Assembly (NCBI GenBank): GCA_022842725.1
Contig: JALHOZ010000002.1
Span: 1-64,000 of the forward strand
Origin: Saprospiraceae bacterium
GTDB lineage: Bacteria > Bacteroidota > Bacteroidia > Chitinophagales > Saprospiraceae
Direction: 5' to 3'
DNA length: 64,000 nucleotides
Numbering within the stretch: position 1 is the first letter of the stretch; each line of letters opens with the position of its first letter. Below are positions 53,635 through 63,248 of this stretch, in pieces. Under the pieces are notes generated by a model. It saw only the letters and a list, made by a program, of their open reading frames with translations. It did not search any database and was not told where the DNA came from. Both the position numbers and the translations under genes were made by a program.

Positions 53635-55020
53635 TTATATCATTTTTTCGGGTTTAACCCAGGCATCAAATTCCTCAGAAGTCAGATATTTTAAAGCAAC
53701 TGCAGCTTGTCTCAAAGAAGTTCCTTCTTTATGGGCCTTTTTTGCTATTTCCGCCGCTTTATCGTATCCGATTTTTGTATTTAATGCTGTCACGAGCATC
53801 AGTGAATTTTCAAGATTAAACTGAATTCTCGGAACATTGGCTTCTATCCCAACAGCACAATGTTCGTCGAAGCTCAGGCACGAATCAGCAATCAGATTGG
53901 CTGACATTAAAAAGTTAAAAATCATAACCGGTTTAAAAACATTTAATTGAAAATGACCGCTCATGCCACCTACATTTATGGCAACATCATTGCCCATAAC
54001 CTGAGCCATGGCCATCGTTAAAGCTTCTGATTGGGTAGGATTAACCTTTCCGGGCATGATAGATGAACCGGGTTCGTTTTCAGGAATGGTGATTTCGCCG
54101 ATGCCACATCTGGGTCCTGAGGCCAACATCCTGATGTCATTACCGATTTTCATGAGGGACACGGCAACTGTTTTGAGTGCGCCATGTGCTTCGACAATAG
54201 CATCGTGAGCGGATAATCCTTCAAATTTATTTTTGCCTGTGATAAACGGCAATCCTGTGATTTTGGCAATCTTTTCTGCTACCAGTTTGTCATATCCTTT
54301 CGGTGTATTCAAACCCGTACCTACGGCTGTACCACCCAACGCAAGTTCTGAAAGGTGTTTGTATGAATTTTTGATTGCTGCTATACCATGATCAAGTTGT
54401 GATACGTATCCGCTCAATTCCTGACCCAGTGTCAAAGGTGTGGCGTCCATAAAATGGGTACGGCCTATTTTGACAACTTTCATGAATTTTTTTGACTTTT
54501 CATGTAAGGTGTTCCTTAGTACTTCCATTGCAGGGACGGTTTTTTCAACCAATATTTTGTAAGCTGCTATGTGCATAGCTGTCGGAAAAGTGTCATTGGA
54601 AGACTGAGATTTATTGACATCATCATTGGGATGTAAAATTTTCTGGGCATCATCCAGACTACCTCCGTTGAGGACGTGGCCTCTGTTGGCAATTACTTCA
54701 TTGACATTCATATTGGATTGTGTTCCGGAACCGGTCTGCCATACCACCAAAGGAAACTCGTCGTTCAGTTTGCCTGCCAATATTTCTTTACAAACTTTTT
54801 CAATCAGGTTCAGTTTGTTTTTAGGCAAAACCTTCAGGTCATGGTTGGCTTGTGCTGCCGCCATTTTAAGGATAGCAAAAGCTTCAACGATTTCCTGAGG
54901 CATCCGATGACCTCCGATTTTAAAGTTTTCTGACGATCTTTGGGTTTGTGCTCCCCAATATTTATCAGCAGGAACATTAATATATCCCATGCTGTCTTTT
55001 TCTTTTCTGAACTTTGACAT
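53635..55020 (-). CDS. fumC: Fumarate hydratase class II
   Basis: A 461-residue class II fumarase interconverting fumarate and malate. Signatures: [43 protein letters not shown] and the superfamily motif [21 protein letters not shown]-terminal [20 protein letters not shown] is typical. It is a homotetrameric cytoplasmic TCA-cycle enzyme. An exact -7 box lies upstream. metK follows on the same strand. Confidence 0.96.
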   Translation of the reverse strand: MSKFRKEKDSMGYINVPADKYWGAQTQRSSENFKIGGHRMPQEIVEAFAILKMAAAQANHDLKVLPKNKLNLIEKVCKEILAGKLNDEFPLVVWQTGSGTQSNMNVNEVIANRGHVLNGGSLDDAQKILHPNDDVNKSQSSNDTFPTAMHIAAYKILVEKTVPAMEVLRNTLHEKSKKFMKVVKIGRTHFMDATPLTLGQELSGYVSQLDHGIAAIKNSYKHLSELALGGTAVGTGLNTPKGYDKLVAEKIAKITGLPFITGKNKFEGLSAHDAIVEAHGALKTVAVSLMKIGNDIRMLASGPRCGIGEITIPENEPGSSIMPGKVNPTQSEALTMAMAQVMGNDVAINVGGMSGHFQLNVFKPVMIFNFLMSANLIADSCLSFDEHCAVGIEANVPRIQFNLENSLMLVTALNTKIGYDKAAEIAKKAHKEGTSLRQAAVALKYLTSEEFDAWVKPEKMI

Positions 55021-55042
55021 AGATGATTTTGTTAAGAAGTCG

Positions 55043-55050
55043 CAAAGATA
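55043..55050 (-). promoter_or_regulatory. Putative -7 box for fumC
   Basis: Minus strand TATCTTTG, exact consensus, 22 nt before the fumC start codon. The -33 region is AT-rich but has no clear TTTG. Confidence 0.45.
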
Positions 55051-55159
55051 CGAAGATGCCTAATATTTAAAAAATGTTTTGTGCCGGGATACAAAATACT
55101 TTAAACAGGAAAGGCAATTTTATACATTTTGCATTACATTTATATAAATTACAAATATT

Positions 55160-56797
55160 ATGCAAATTTGTTTGGCTCAGTTGAATTATCACATAGGCAA
55201 TTTTGGAACGAATGTTGAAAAAATGATTCAATCCATCGAAGTGGCAGTAAAAAACCATGCCGATATCATTTGTTTTGGGGAATTAGCAACCTGTGGATAT
55301 CCTCCCAGAGATTTCCTCGAATTTGACGATTTCATCCGAATGTCGGATGATTGTTTAAAAAGATTGCTTCCATACAGTAAAAATATTGCCATAGTTGTGG
55401 GAGCGCCTACCCGAAACCCTGTAAAAGAAGGTAAAGATTTGTACAATTCTGCTTATTTTCTGTACGATGGTAAAATTCAATACGTACAACACAAAGCCCT
55501 GTTGCCTACTTATGATGTATTTGATGAATACCGGTATTTTGAGCCGGCTACAGAATTTGGTGTTGTAGATTTTAAAGGTAAAAAAATTGCGCTCACCATT
55601 TGTGAGGACATCTGGAATATTGGAAATGAAAACCCTCTGTACACCATTTGTCCGATGGACGAGATGTTGCCTTTTCAGCCGGATTTTATGATCAATCTTT
55701 CAGCTTCACCCTTTGCATTTGACCATGCTGAAGAGCGTCTTCACGTGTTGCGTTGTAATGCAAAAAGGTATAATGTGCCGATATTTTATGTAAATCATGT
55801 CGGAGCTCAAACCGAACTGATTTTTGATGGCGGTTCTGTCGTCATGTCACCGGACGGATCCGTTTTTCAGGAGATGTCCTATTTTCAGGAAGAATCGACC
55901 ATTTTTGAGTTGGAGGAGGTGATAAAGGGCGGCAGAGAAATTGTACAGCCTAAAAACAAAATTAAAGATATACACGATGCTTTGGTGCTTGGTATCAAAG
56001 ATTATTTCGGAAAATTAGGATTATCCAAAGCTGTTTTGGGATTGTCCGGTGGTATTGATTCTGCGGTGACTGCTGTATTGGCTGCACGTGCATTGGGTGC
56101 TGAAAATGTTCGTGTTTTGCTCATGCCGTCACAGTTCTCATCACAACATAGTGTGGATGATGCTGTCGCTTTGGCAGAAAATAACAATATCAGGTACGAC
56201 ATCATTCCGATTGAAAGTATGTTCCGTGCTTTTGAAGCGCAATTACAACCCTTGTTTGGTGATTTACCGTTTAATGTTACCGAAGAAAATATTCAGGCCA
56301 GGATCAGAGGCATCCTGAATATGGCTGTTTCAAACAAATTTGGTCATATATTGCTCAATACAACCAACAAAAGCGAGATGGCTGTCGGTTACGGCACACT
56401 GTACGGCGACCTTTGCGGAGGATTGTCTGTCATCGGAGATGTCTACAAAACCGATGTGTTTTTATTGGCGGAATACATCAATAAAGATAGCGAAATTATC
56501 CCGTTAAATACTATTACAAAACCCCCTTCAGCAGAGTTGCGACCCAATCAGAAAGACAGCGATTCTTTACCGGAGTATCATATTTTGGATCCGATTTTGC
56601 GATTGTATATCGAAAAATATATGGGACCAAACGAAATCATCGAAGCCGGCTTTGACGAGGCTCTGGTCAAAAGAATCCTTAAGATGGTCAATATCAATGA
56701 ATTTAAAAGGCACCAGACAGCACCTGTTCTTCGTGTTTCCTCAAAAGCTTTTGGTGTGGGCCGCAGAATGCCGATTGTCGGAAAATATCTTAGTTGA
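55160..56797 (+). CDS. nadE: Glutamine-dependent NAD+ synthetase
   Basis: A 545-residue two-domain NadE. N-terminal nitrilase-type glutaminase (residues ~1-260) with Glu in CFGELATCGYPPRDF, Lys in HKALLPTYDVFDE and Cys in LTICEDIWN; C-terminal ATP-dependent amidase (~275-545) with the PP-loop LGLSGGIDSAVTAVLAARAL and NKSEMAVGYGTLYGD. It makes NAD from deamido-NAD with glutamine as nitrogen source. It completes the pathway of which nadC is an earlier step. Confidence 0.97.
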   Translation: MQICLAQLNYHIGNFGTNVEKMIQSIEVAVKNHADIICFGELATCGYPPRDFLEFDDFIRMSDDCLKRLLPYSKNIAIVVGAPTRNPVKEGKDLYNSAYFLYDGKIQYVQHKALLPTYDVFDEYRYFEPATEFGVVDFKGKKIALTICEDIWNIGNENPLYTICPMDEMLPFQPDFMINLSASPFAFDHAEERLHVLRCNAKRYNVPIFYVNHVGAQTELIFDGGSVVMSPDGSVFQEMSYFQEESTIFELEEVIKGGREIVQPKNKIKDIHDALVLGIKDYFGKLGLSKAVLGLSGGIDSAVTAVLAARALGAENVRVLLMPSQFSSQHSVDDAVALAENNNIRYDIIPIESMFRAFEAQLQPLFGDLPFNVTEENIQARIRGILNMAVSNKFGHILLNTTNKSEMAVGYGTLYGDLCGGLSVIGDVYKTDVFLLAEYINKDSEIIPLNTITKPPSAELRPNQKDSDSLPEYHILDPILRLYIEKYMGPNEIIEAGFDEALVKRILKMVNINEFKRHQTAPVLRVSSKAFGVGRRMPIVGKYLS

Positions 56798-56904
56798 GAT
56801 TAATTATTTTCAAATTAGTCATTAATGTCTTTGCAAATAATCGGAGTACAATAGTATATAACTAAAAAAAAATCCGACTTTTACACCGGCAAACACTAAA
56901 AATA

Positions 56905-58671
56905 ATGCGATTTCCGGTCTTTCTCCTGTTTTTTATGATACCCCTTTTTGTTAGGGCTCAATCACCTTATGTTTTGAGATATACTGTCGAAAATCATATT
57001 TTGGATAGATATGATATTCTTCAGAAAAGTGATACTTTTTTATGTTTTTCGCTAAATAATCCGGATGCTAAAATGAGCTCCTCCTTCCTGATGGATGTAT
57101 GGAAAAGACAGGATTTAACCGCAAAAGACCGTTACAATGTGGAACATTTTTTTAAACAATATGTGGAATTTTTGCCTGTATCTCAGGAAAACAAACCCAC
57201 ATCGTCCGGTTTTTTTGAAAACAATTATACAGAAAACCCGTTAGTACCGGTCATGGATAAATCATATTTTCCTTCAAAACCTGTCGGAAAATATTTTTAC
57301 CGGACCCCGGCTCACCTTTTACATCTGGAAACACCTTCTTTTCAATTATACATCAATCCGGTTTTACAATTTTTATACACACATGAGACGGGCAATGATA
57401 ACATCGTTTTTCAAAACACACGCGGTGCTGAAATCAAAGGATATATAGATAAAAAAGTGTATTTTTTTGCCCATATATTGGAAAATCAGCGCTCTTTTCC
57501 GTCATTTGTTGAAGAAGGAATACGAACCTACCTAGCTATTCCGGGACAGGGATTCAGCAAGGGTTTTAATAGTTCCGTCATTAAAAACCTGAAGGGTTAC
57601 GATTATTTTAATGCGCGTACTTATATTGGTTTTAATCCGGTCAAAAGTATGCAGCTTGAACTTGGCCATGGAAATCATTTTATCGGCAACGGTTATCGAT
57701 CTTTACTTTTATCAGATTTCAGTGCTCCTTATTTTTATTTTAAAATCAACACCAGGGTTTGGAAATTTCATTATCAGAATTTATTTAAAGAGTTATCACC
57801 TATTTCAACACTTGTCGGGCGGGGCGGCGACAACATTTTGCCCAAAAAATATGCGGCAACCCACTATCTGGCCTTCAGACCCAATCAAAATATTGAAATT
57901 GGGCTATTTGAAACCGTAGTTTTTGAAAGACAAAACCATTTTGAATTTCAATATCTCAATCCCATCATATTGTACAGAGCTGTAGAACACAACCTTGGGA
58001 GTCCTGATAACATCTTGTTGGGTCTGAATGTAAAATGGAATTTCCTGAAACGGTTTTCACTTTATGGTCAGGTTATTGCAGACGAATTTAAAATCAGTGA
58101 AGTTCTAAAAAATACAGGCTGGTGGGCCAATAAATTTGGTGGGCAGATAGGTTTGAAATATATAAATGCCTTTGAGATCGACCAACTTGATATTCAATTG
58201 GAGTATAACGTTGTCCGGCCATATACCTACAGTCACCGTGATACCCTCGATTTTTTTCCTCAATTTTCAAATGCCAGCTATTCGACAAACAATCAACCAC
58301 TCGCTCATCCTTTAGGAGCAAATTTCAAAGAGTTTGTGGCTTTGATCCGCTACAAACCAACCAACAGATTGTATACGCAAGCCAGAATTCTGAATACTCT
58401 GGTTGGCAGAGATGGTCCGGGAGAAAATAACGGACAGAATATTTTTAAACCATATACTACCTTGCCCGAACTTTACGGAAATAAAATAGGTCAGGGTATA
58501 CGTACAACGATATTCAGTTTACATTTTGACGTAAGTTATGAGTTTTACCATAATACTTTTATCGACCTGAGGTATCAGTTAAGACAGGAAAAATCGAATT
58601 CAGAAAGGCAAAATTCATTATATTCTATAGGAATCAGAATGAATATGCAGGACATACAGATCGATTATTGA
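56905..58671 (+). CDS. RemB/Wzi-like outer-membrane protein
   Basis: A 588-residue outer-membrane beta-barrel protein with signal peptide ending VRAQ. The segment GRGGDNILPKKYAATHYLAF and the preceding GHGNHFIGNGYRSLLLSDFS match proteins annotated as gliding motility RemB or capsule assembly Wzi family. The end FGIRMNMQD-like strand (YSIGIRMNMQDIQIDY) fits a closing barrel strand. Likely involved in surface polysaccharide display or cell-surface adhesion. Its 5' region has no recognised promoter. Confidence 0.82.
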   Translation: MRFPVFLLFFMIPLFVRAQSPYVLRYTVENHILDRYDILQKSDTFLCFSLNNPDAKMSSSFLMDVWKRQDLTAKDRYNVEHFFKQYVEFLPVSQENKPTSSGFFENNYTENPLVPVMDKSYFPSKPVGKYFYRTPAHLLHLETPSFQLYINPVLQFLYTHETGNDNIVFQNTRGAEIKGYIDKKVYFFAHILENQRSFPSFVEEGIRTYLAIPGQGFSKGFNSSVIKNLKGYDYFNARTYIGFNPVKSMQLELGHGNHFIGNGYRSLLLSDFSAPYFYFKINTRVWKFHYQNLFKELSPISTLVGRGGDNILPKKYAATHYLAFRPNQNIEIGLFETVVFERQNHFEFQYLNPIILYRAVEHNLGSPDNILLGLNVKWNFLKRFSLYGQVIADEFKISEVLKNTGWWANKFGGQIGLKYINAFEIDQLDIQLEYNVVRPYTYSHRDTLDFFPQFSNASYSTNNQPLAHPLGANFKEFVALIRYKPTNRLYTQARILNTLVGRDGPGENNGQNIFKPYTTLPELYGNKIGQGIRTTIFSLHFDVSYEFYHNTFIDLRYQLRQEKSNSERQNSLYSIGIRMNMQDIQIDY

Positions 58672-58811
58672 TCGTAAAATCGTGGTTTCAGGTACATTTT
58701 CTCATCAGAAAATCCGTTTCTCACAAAATTGTTTTGGCGGTAAATCAAAGTATTATCGATATAATTGTTAATATTCACGAAGCAAGTATGTTATAAAACA
58801 CATAAATTTGT

Positions 58812-58819
58812 TACTTTTG
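58812..58819 (+). promoter_or_regulatory. -7 box of the gene at 58843
   Basis: TACTTTTG is an exact TAnnTTTG match. Transcription near 58826 would start after the upstream in-frame Met at 58765, which supports the start at 58843. Confidence 0.55.
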
Positions 58820-58842
58820 CACCTCTTTTTAAAAAAATAAAC

Positions 58843-59211
58843 ATGGAAGCCTGGGAATTGGACTTTGAGTGGCTCAAAATCCGCCACATAGTGAAGGATG
58901 CCATGAAAAAAGAGCATCTTCCTGATTTTCAAACGATTTTATTTCTGGTTGGCGTTCAGGAATTAGGTCGTTGGAAAAAGGAAAACTTTACTAAAGAAGA
59001 AAAAAAAGATTTAATGCATGTTGCTGTTTGCACCTTGCTTGAACAGGATGGATATTATACATTTGAAGGCAGAGATCAGGATGGTTGGCCTCATTGGAAA
59101 GAAAACATTCCATTTAATGTGAAAGGTGTACAGGATCAGGAATTCATTCTAAAAGAAAATATTATCAGGTATTTCAAAGAATACAACCAAATCGATCATT
59201 TTAACGTATAA
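58843..59211 (+). CDS. Conserved-looking hypothetical protein (122 aa)
   Basis: A 122-residue acidic, mostly helical cytoplasmic protein beginning MEAWELDFEWLKIRHIVKD. It contains LFLVGVQELGRWKKENFTKE and GYYTFEGRDQDGWPHWKENI. I believe close relatives occur across Bacteroidota but no function is known to me. The open frame extends upstream to 58765; the shorter start is preferred because the promoter lies between. The first peptidyl-prolyl isomerase gene follows in the same direction after 11 nt. Confidence 0.75.
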   Translation: MEAWELDFEWLKIRHIVKDAMKKEHLPDFQTILFLVGVQELGRWKKENFTKEEKKDLMHVAVCTLLEQDGYYTFEGRDQDGWPHWKENIPFNVKGVQDQEFILKENIIRYFKEYNQIDHFNV

Positions 59212-59222
59212 ATATTAACCTT

Positions 59223-59873
59223 ATGAAACATATTTTATTTATAATTTTCACATGTAGTTTACTGGTTTTACAAAGTTGTTCAAACGAACCGGAACAAATG
59301 ATAATTTCCACAGACATGGGAGACATCACCGTTCAGTTATACAACAGTACTCCAAAACACCGCAAAAATTTTGTCAAATTGGTTGAAGAATCTTATTATG
59401 ATGGTACCTTATTTCACAGAGTGGTCCAGGGTTTTATGATTCAGGGAGGAGATCCTGATTCAAAAAAAGCAACACCTGAATCTTTGTTAGGTAACGGAGG
59501 ACCGGGATATACTTTAAAACCTGAATTCAAAGAAGTTCATACAAGAGGCGCATTGGCTGCAGCCAGATTGGGAGACAATATGAATCCTGAAAAAGAGTCA
59601 TCAGGCTGTCAGTTTTTTATTGTTCAGGGTGGTCCGGTGACAGAAGGCATGCTGGTTTTGGAAGAAACCAACAAAAACTTCAAATATACCGCAGCTCAAA
59701 AAGAAAAATATCTGAAAGATGGGGGAGTTCCGTTTTTGGACCAGAACTACACGGTTTTTGGAGAAGTTATTTCCGGAATGGAAGTTGTTGATAAAATAGC
59801 AGCGGTAGAAAGAGGCGTTGCTGACAGGCCAAAAACAGATATCAAAATTATCTCCATCAAAAAGGTTAAATAA
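59223..59873 (+). CDS. Cyclophilin-type peptidyl-prolyl isomerase lipoprotein
   Basis: A 216-residue predicted lipoprotein (lipobox LQSC near residue 18) with a cyclophilin domain: FHRVVQGFMIQGGDPDSKKA (catalytic Arg in FHRV), GALAAARLGDNMNPEKESSG and CQFFIVQGG. It would catalyse Xaa-Pro isomerisation in the periplasm or outer membrane to help exported proteins fold. Its stop TAA overlaps the start of the next isomerase gene (TAATG). Confidence 0.93.
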   Translation: MKHILFIIFTCSLLVLQSCSNEPEQMIISTDMGDITVQLYNSTPKHRKNFVKLVEESYYDGTLFHRVVQGFMIQGGDPDSKKATPESLLGNGGPGYTLKPEFKEVHTRGALAAARLGDNMNPEKESSGCQFFIVQGGPVTEGMLVLEETNKNFKYTAAQKEKYLKDGGVPFLDQNYTVFGEVISGMEVVDKIAAVERGVADRPKTDIKIISIKKVK

Positions 59874-60754
59874 TGCACAAAATTTTGCCTTTTTTGGTGT
59901 TTGTACTATTTTCAGGTTGTACTTCACCCAAGGCGTTTTTTGTGACAGAACAACTTTCGGGATACCCTGTAAGGTATTCTGTGACGGATAAATCTTCATT
60001 TGCCCAACATACCATTTTAGACTGTGGTAATGGTAAAACAGCTGATAAGACAGATCTTTCCTGTGAGTACCTTTTTTCCGGAAGATATACCATAAAACTT
60101 ACAGCCTCGAAAGGTCGGAAGACCTCGGTTTACACGGAAGAAATAATCGTTCCGGCACCTGAGCAATGTTTGTTGTTTATGGAGACTTCAAAAGGACCAA
60201 TGGTTATCAGATTGTTAGATGATACACCGCTCCATCGAGATAATTTTATCCAATTGGCAGAAAAAGGTTTTTACGAAGGATTACTATTTCATAGGGTCAT
60301 TAATGGTTTTATGATGCAGGGTGGTGACCCGGAATCTAAAAATGCAGCCAAAGATGTAAGATTAGGTGGTGGCAATCCAGGATATACCATTCCGGCAGAA
60401 ATACACCAAAAAGTTTTTCATACCAAAGGGGCTTTGGCAGCTGCCCGAACAGGAGATGACATAAATCCGAAAAAAGAATCTTCAGGAAGTCAGTTTTACA
60501 TTGTACACGGTAGAAAAACAGTAGCTGAAGAATTATACATTTTTGAAGGGCAGAAAAATTTATATTATCCCGCAGACATTGTTCGTAAATATGAGACTGA
60601 AGGTGGCGCTCCGCAACTTGATGGCGAATATACCGTCTTTGGTGAAGTCATTCAGGGTCTTGAGGTAATTGATCTGATTGCAACAGTACCAACCGATTCT
60701 TATGACCGACCTAAAGAAGATGTAAAAATTTTAAAAGTAACGGTTCTTAAATAA
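59873..60754 (+). CDS. Second cyclophilin-type isomerase lipoprotein with PKD-like N-domain
   Basis: A 293-residue predicted lipoprotein (lipobox FSGC near residue 15). Residues ~30-95 look like a PKD-like beta domain (SGYPVRYSVTDKSSF, DCGNGKTADKTD, SGRYTIKLTASKGRK), then a cyclophilin domain: FHRVINGFMMQGGDPESKN, GALAAARTGDDINPKKESSG and SQFYIVHGRKT. It overlaps the upstream isomerase by one base (TAATG), so the two are coupled. Possibly a tandem duplication that gained a PKD-like domain. Confidence 0.92.
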   Translation: MHKILPFLVFVLFSGCTSPKAFFVTEQLSGYPVRYSVTDKSSFAQHTILDCGNGKTADKTDLSCEYLFSGRYTIKLTASKGRKTSVYTEEIIVPAPEQCLLFMETSKGPMVIRLLDDTPLHRDNFIQLAEKGFYEGLLFHRVINGFMMQGGDPESKNAAKDVRLGGGNPGYTIPAEIHQKVFHTKGALAAARTGDDINPKKESSGSQFYIVHGRKTVAEELYIFEGQKNLYYPADIVRKYETEGGAPQLDGEYTVFGEVIQGLEVIDLIATVPTDSYDRPKEDVKILKVTVLK

Positions 60755-60765
60755 ATATTTTTTTC

Positions 60766-61506
60766 ATGGAAACACTAGGTATTGATGTAGGAGCAACCGG
60801 CATAAAAGGTAGTATAGTTGATCTTTCTTCCGGAATTTTAGTAGGCGAAAAGGTGAAAATCAAAACACCAACGCCCGCAACCCCGGAAGCTATTTCCTTT
60901 TGTATCAAAGAAATGATAACAACTCTTGCATGGGAAAACAAGCCGGTCGGAATCGGTTTTCCTTCGATTGTCAAGAAAGGGGTGTGTTACAGTGCCAGTA
61001 ATATTGACGAAACGTTTTTGGAATTTCCTTTTCAGGATTATCTTGAAAAAGAATTATCCACCAATGTAAAAGTTGTTAATGATGCTGATGCAGCCGGTAT
61101 AGCAGAAATGACTTTTGGAAAAGGCAGGGAAGATACAGCTTCTTTAGTTATTATGATAACCTTAGGTACCGGAATTGGTTCTGCCATCTTTTATAACGGG
61201 GTATTGGTGCCAAATTCAGAATTAGGTCATTTATACTATAAAAAGAGTATTTTTGAAAAATATGCTTCAAATTCAGCCCGTGAACTGAAAGGGTTAAGCT
61301 GGAAGGCCTGGGCTAAAGAGCTGAATCAATATTTTAATCATATAAACCATTTGTTTAGTCCTGATTTGATATTGGTAGGTGGAGGGGTAAGTAAACAATT
61401 TGCAAAATACAGCCAATATCTTAATGTGCCTTGCAGACTGGAAACAGCTCAGCTGCTCAATGATGCAGGAATCGTAGGAGCTGCTATGAGTGTTCACACA
61501 AAATAG
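60766..61506 (+). CDS. ppgK: ROK-family polyphosphate glucokinase-like kinase
   Basis: A 246-residue ROK kinase with phosphate loop LGIDVGATGIKGSIVD, VVNDADAAGIAE (catalytic Asp), LGTGIGSAIFYNGVLVPNSE and LGHL. The NSELGH segment without the zinc-binding cysteine cluster of other ROK kinases, plus length, matches polyphosphate/ATP glucokinases. It phosphorylates glucose using polyphosphate or ATP in the cytoplasm. Follows the isomerase pair; overlaps the upstream-extended frame of the next gene only. Confidence 0.85.
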   Translation: METLGIDVGATGIKGSIVDLSSGILVGEKVKIKTPTPATPEAISFCIKEMITTLAWENKPVGIGFPSIVKKGVCYSASNIDETFLEFPFQDYLEKELSTNVKVVNDADAAGIAEMTFGKGREDTASLVIMITLGTGIGSAIFYNGVLVPNSELGHLYYKKSIFEKYASNSARELKGLSWKAWAKELNQYFNHINHLFSPDLILVGGGVSKQFAKYSQYLNVPCRLETAQLLNDAGIVGAAMSVHTK

Positions 61507-61567
61507 TCATAGAATAACACAAAATCCGCAAATATTCGTTTTAATAACACATTTAATTTTTAGTACG

Positions 61568-62422
61568 ATGCAACATTTGATTTACCTATACCTATTTATC
61601 ATAGTTTTGTCAATAAATACCTTACAGGCACAATCGTTTGGTATCAGAGCCGGCTTAAACTATTCAACTTTTCAGGGACCTGTTGAAGCGGATGTTGAAA
61701 AAAACAAACTTTCCAATGGTTTCCATTTCGGATTTACCTATTCATATCCGATTTACGAAAGTTTGTCGTTAAGAGGGGAATTTATGTATTCTCAATATGG
61801 AAACAGGATGGAGTATAACGGTGAGACGTATTTCAGGATTAGTACTAATACGGTTTCCATTACAGAAAAAGGAAATACCAATATTAATCTTAAAGTAAAC
61901 AATACGTATTTAGGAATACCTATTCAACTTCAGTATACCATCAAGAAAAAACTGGAAATCACTTTTGGTGGATATGTTAATTATTTGATTCAATCCAGAG
62001 GAGCGGGAAATCAAAGATTTAATAGTATAGAAAACCCGGAAAAAATATTTATGAGTCAAACGCTGGCACATAATTATAAAAAAGATGTTGCCGGTGGAGG
62101 GTCAGGTTCCGGACCGGCAGTCATTATTGATGAAGATGTCGTATTTTTGTTTAAGAACACAGGAGCTTATTATCAGTTTCGTTCTTCAGAAAAGTCAGGA
62201 AATCTTTATAAAAACCTGGATTACGGATTAACCGGCGGAATATCTTACTTTATTACCAAAGGATTTTTTATAGGTTTGAGATACGACTACGGATTGGTTG
62301 ATCTGACCAACAACAGAATGGACCCTTCAAAAAAATCAGTGGATGCAAACGGAGAGTTTATTTTCAAAAATGATTTTGACAGACACATAGCCTATGGCTT
62401 ATCAATGGGTTTCAGATTTTAA
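61568..62422 (+). CDS. Outer-membrane beta-barrel protein
   Basis: A 284-residue protein with signal peptide MQHLIYLYLFIIVLSINTLQ ending in AQ. The repeated aromatic/glycine strands (SFGIRAGLNYSTFQGP, YTIKKKLEITFGGYVNY, FFIGLRYDYGLVDLTNN, IAYGLSMGFRF) are those of Bacteroidota small barrels (PorT/OmpA-like beta-barrel, outer membrane protein beta-barrel family). The ATG at 61568 is chosen because the signal peptide begins there; the frame extends back to 61490 inside the previous gene. Transported cargo unknown. Confidence 0.85.
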   Translation: MQHLIYLYLFIIVLSINTLQAQSFGIRAGLNYSTFQGPVEADVEKNKLSNGFHFGFTYSYPIYESLSLRGEFMYSQYGNRMEYNGETYFRISTNTVSITEKGNTNINLKVNNTYLGIPIQLQYTIKKKLEITFGGYVNYLIQSRGAGNQRFNSIENPEKIFMSQTLAHNYKKDVAGGGSGSGPAVIIDEDVVFLFKNTGAYYQFRSSEKSGNLYKNLDYGLTGGISYFITKGFFIGLRYDYGLVDLTNNRMDPSKKSVDANGEFIFKNDFDRHIAYGLSMGFRF

Positions 62423-62503
62423 TTATTTGTGCTGAGGACAATATTAAAGTAAGCCCGTTATATTTTTGAACGTAAAGGTTTTTTCCTGTAATACGTAATT
62501 ACC

Positions 62504-63145
62504 TTATTCACTTTTTTTCTTAAAATCACCTCTGCGCCAGGCATCAACAAACCTTTTCCATGCGAGCGGGCTGAAAATGTTTTGTGGTTTGATTTGACCG
62601 GTATATACATAGTCTGTTGCCTGTTGTCTGAGGACAATACTACCGGCTTCTTTTCCATCTGCAGGTGTCGAGTGTCGTATCTCCTTCATAGCCTCTGAAG
62701 CCAGGTTTTCCTGTGCCTTTTCTCTGATTTCATTGCTGATGTCCAAAGCAAAAAATTCTTGTTTAAAATGTTCTTTACTGGGCCAAGGAAAAATAATGAC
62801 TTCCGGAAGTAAATAATCATCTGAAGTCATGATCTGTAACCATTTATAGTGATTGGAGGACAAAGTATCAGGAACGACAATTTCAACTGTTTTGTATCCT
62901 ATACGAGAGAAAGAGACCGTTTCTCCGGCCAAAGCAATAAAAGCAAAGTATCCGTCAATATCTGAATAAGCACCTCTGCTGCTTCCCTTGACAGCTACAG
63001 TAGTATACGGCAATGGCACGGGACCACCGTCTTCTCCTTCCGCAAACACCATACCTGAAAATTCTATCACTGAAACAGGATCTTTTTGAGCTAATACATT
63101 TTCTGAAAAAAGAAAAAGAAACACGATAAGCGAAAATAATCTCAT
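62504..63145 (-). CDS. Exported protein with carboxypeptidase-regulatory-like domain
   Basis: A 213-residue exported protein (signal peptide MRLFSLIVFLFLFSENVLAQ). Residues ~30-115 form a carboxypeptidase-regulatory-like beta-sandwich (FSGMVFAEGEDGGPVPLPYT, VAVKGSSRGAYSDIDGYFAF, GYKTVEIVVPD). The remaining part is helical and basic at the end (AWRRGDFKKKSE). It is not followed by a receptor gene, so it is a free-standing domain protein of unknown role. Confidence 0.83.
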   Translation of the reverse strand: MRLFSLIVFLFLFSENVLAQKDPVSVIEFSGMVFAEGEDGGPVPLPYTTVAVKGSSRGAYSDIDGYFAFIALAGETVSFSRIGYKTVEIVVPDTLSSNHYKWLQIMTSDDYLLPEVIIFPWPSKEHFKQEFFALDISNEIREKAQENLASEAMKEIRHSTPADGKEAGSIVLRQQATDYVYTGQIKPQNIFSPLAWKRFVDAWRRGDFKKKSE

Positions 63146-63248
63146 GGATTTAGATTTTTGTTTTATTTGTTTATCCTTAACATAACAACGCTATTTTACA
63201 AAGTGTTGGCAGATAATCAATATATATTAACGAAGTTTTAAGAGTTTG

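Noticed and set aside
53606-53824. 72-residue plus-strand frame with signal-peptide-like start between metK and fumC
   Set aside because: It overlaps the fumC 3' end in antisense; the hydrophobic start is a by-product of AT-rich sequence.
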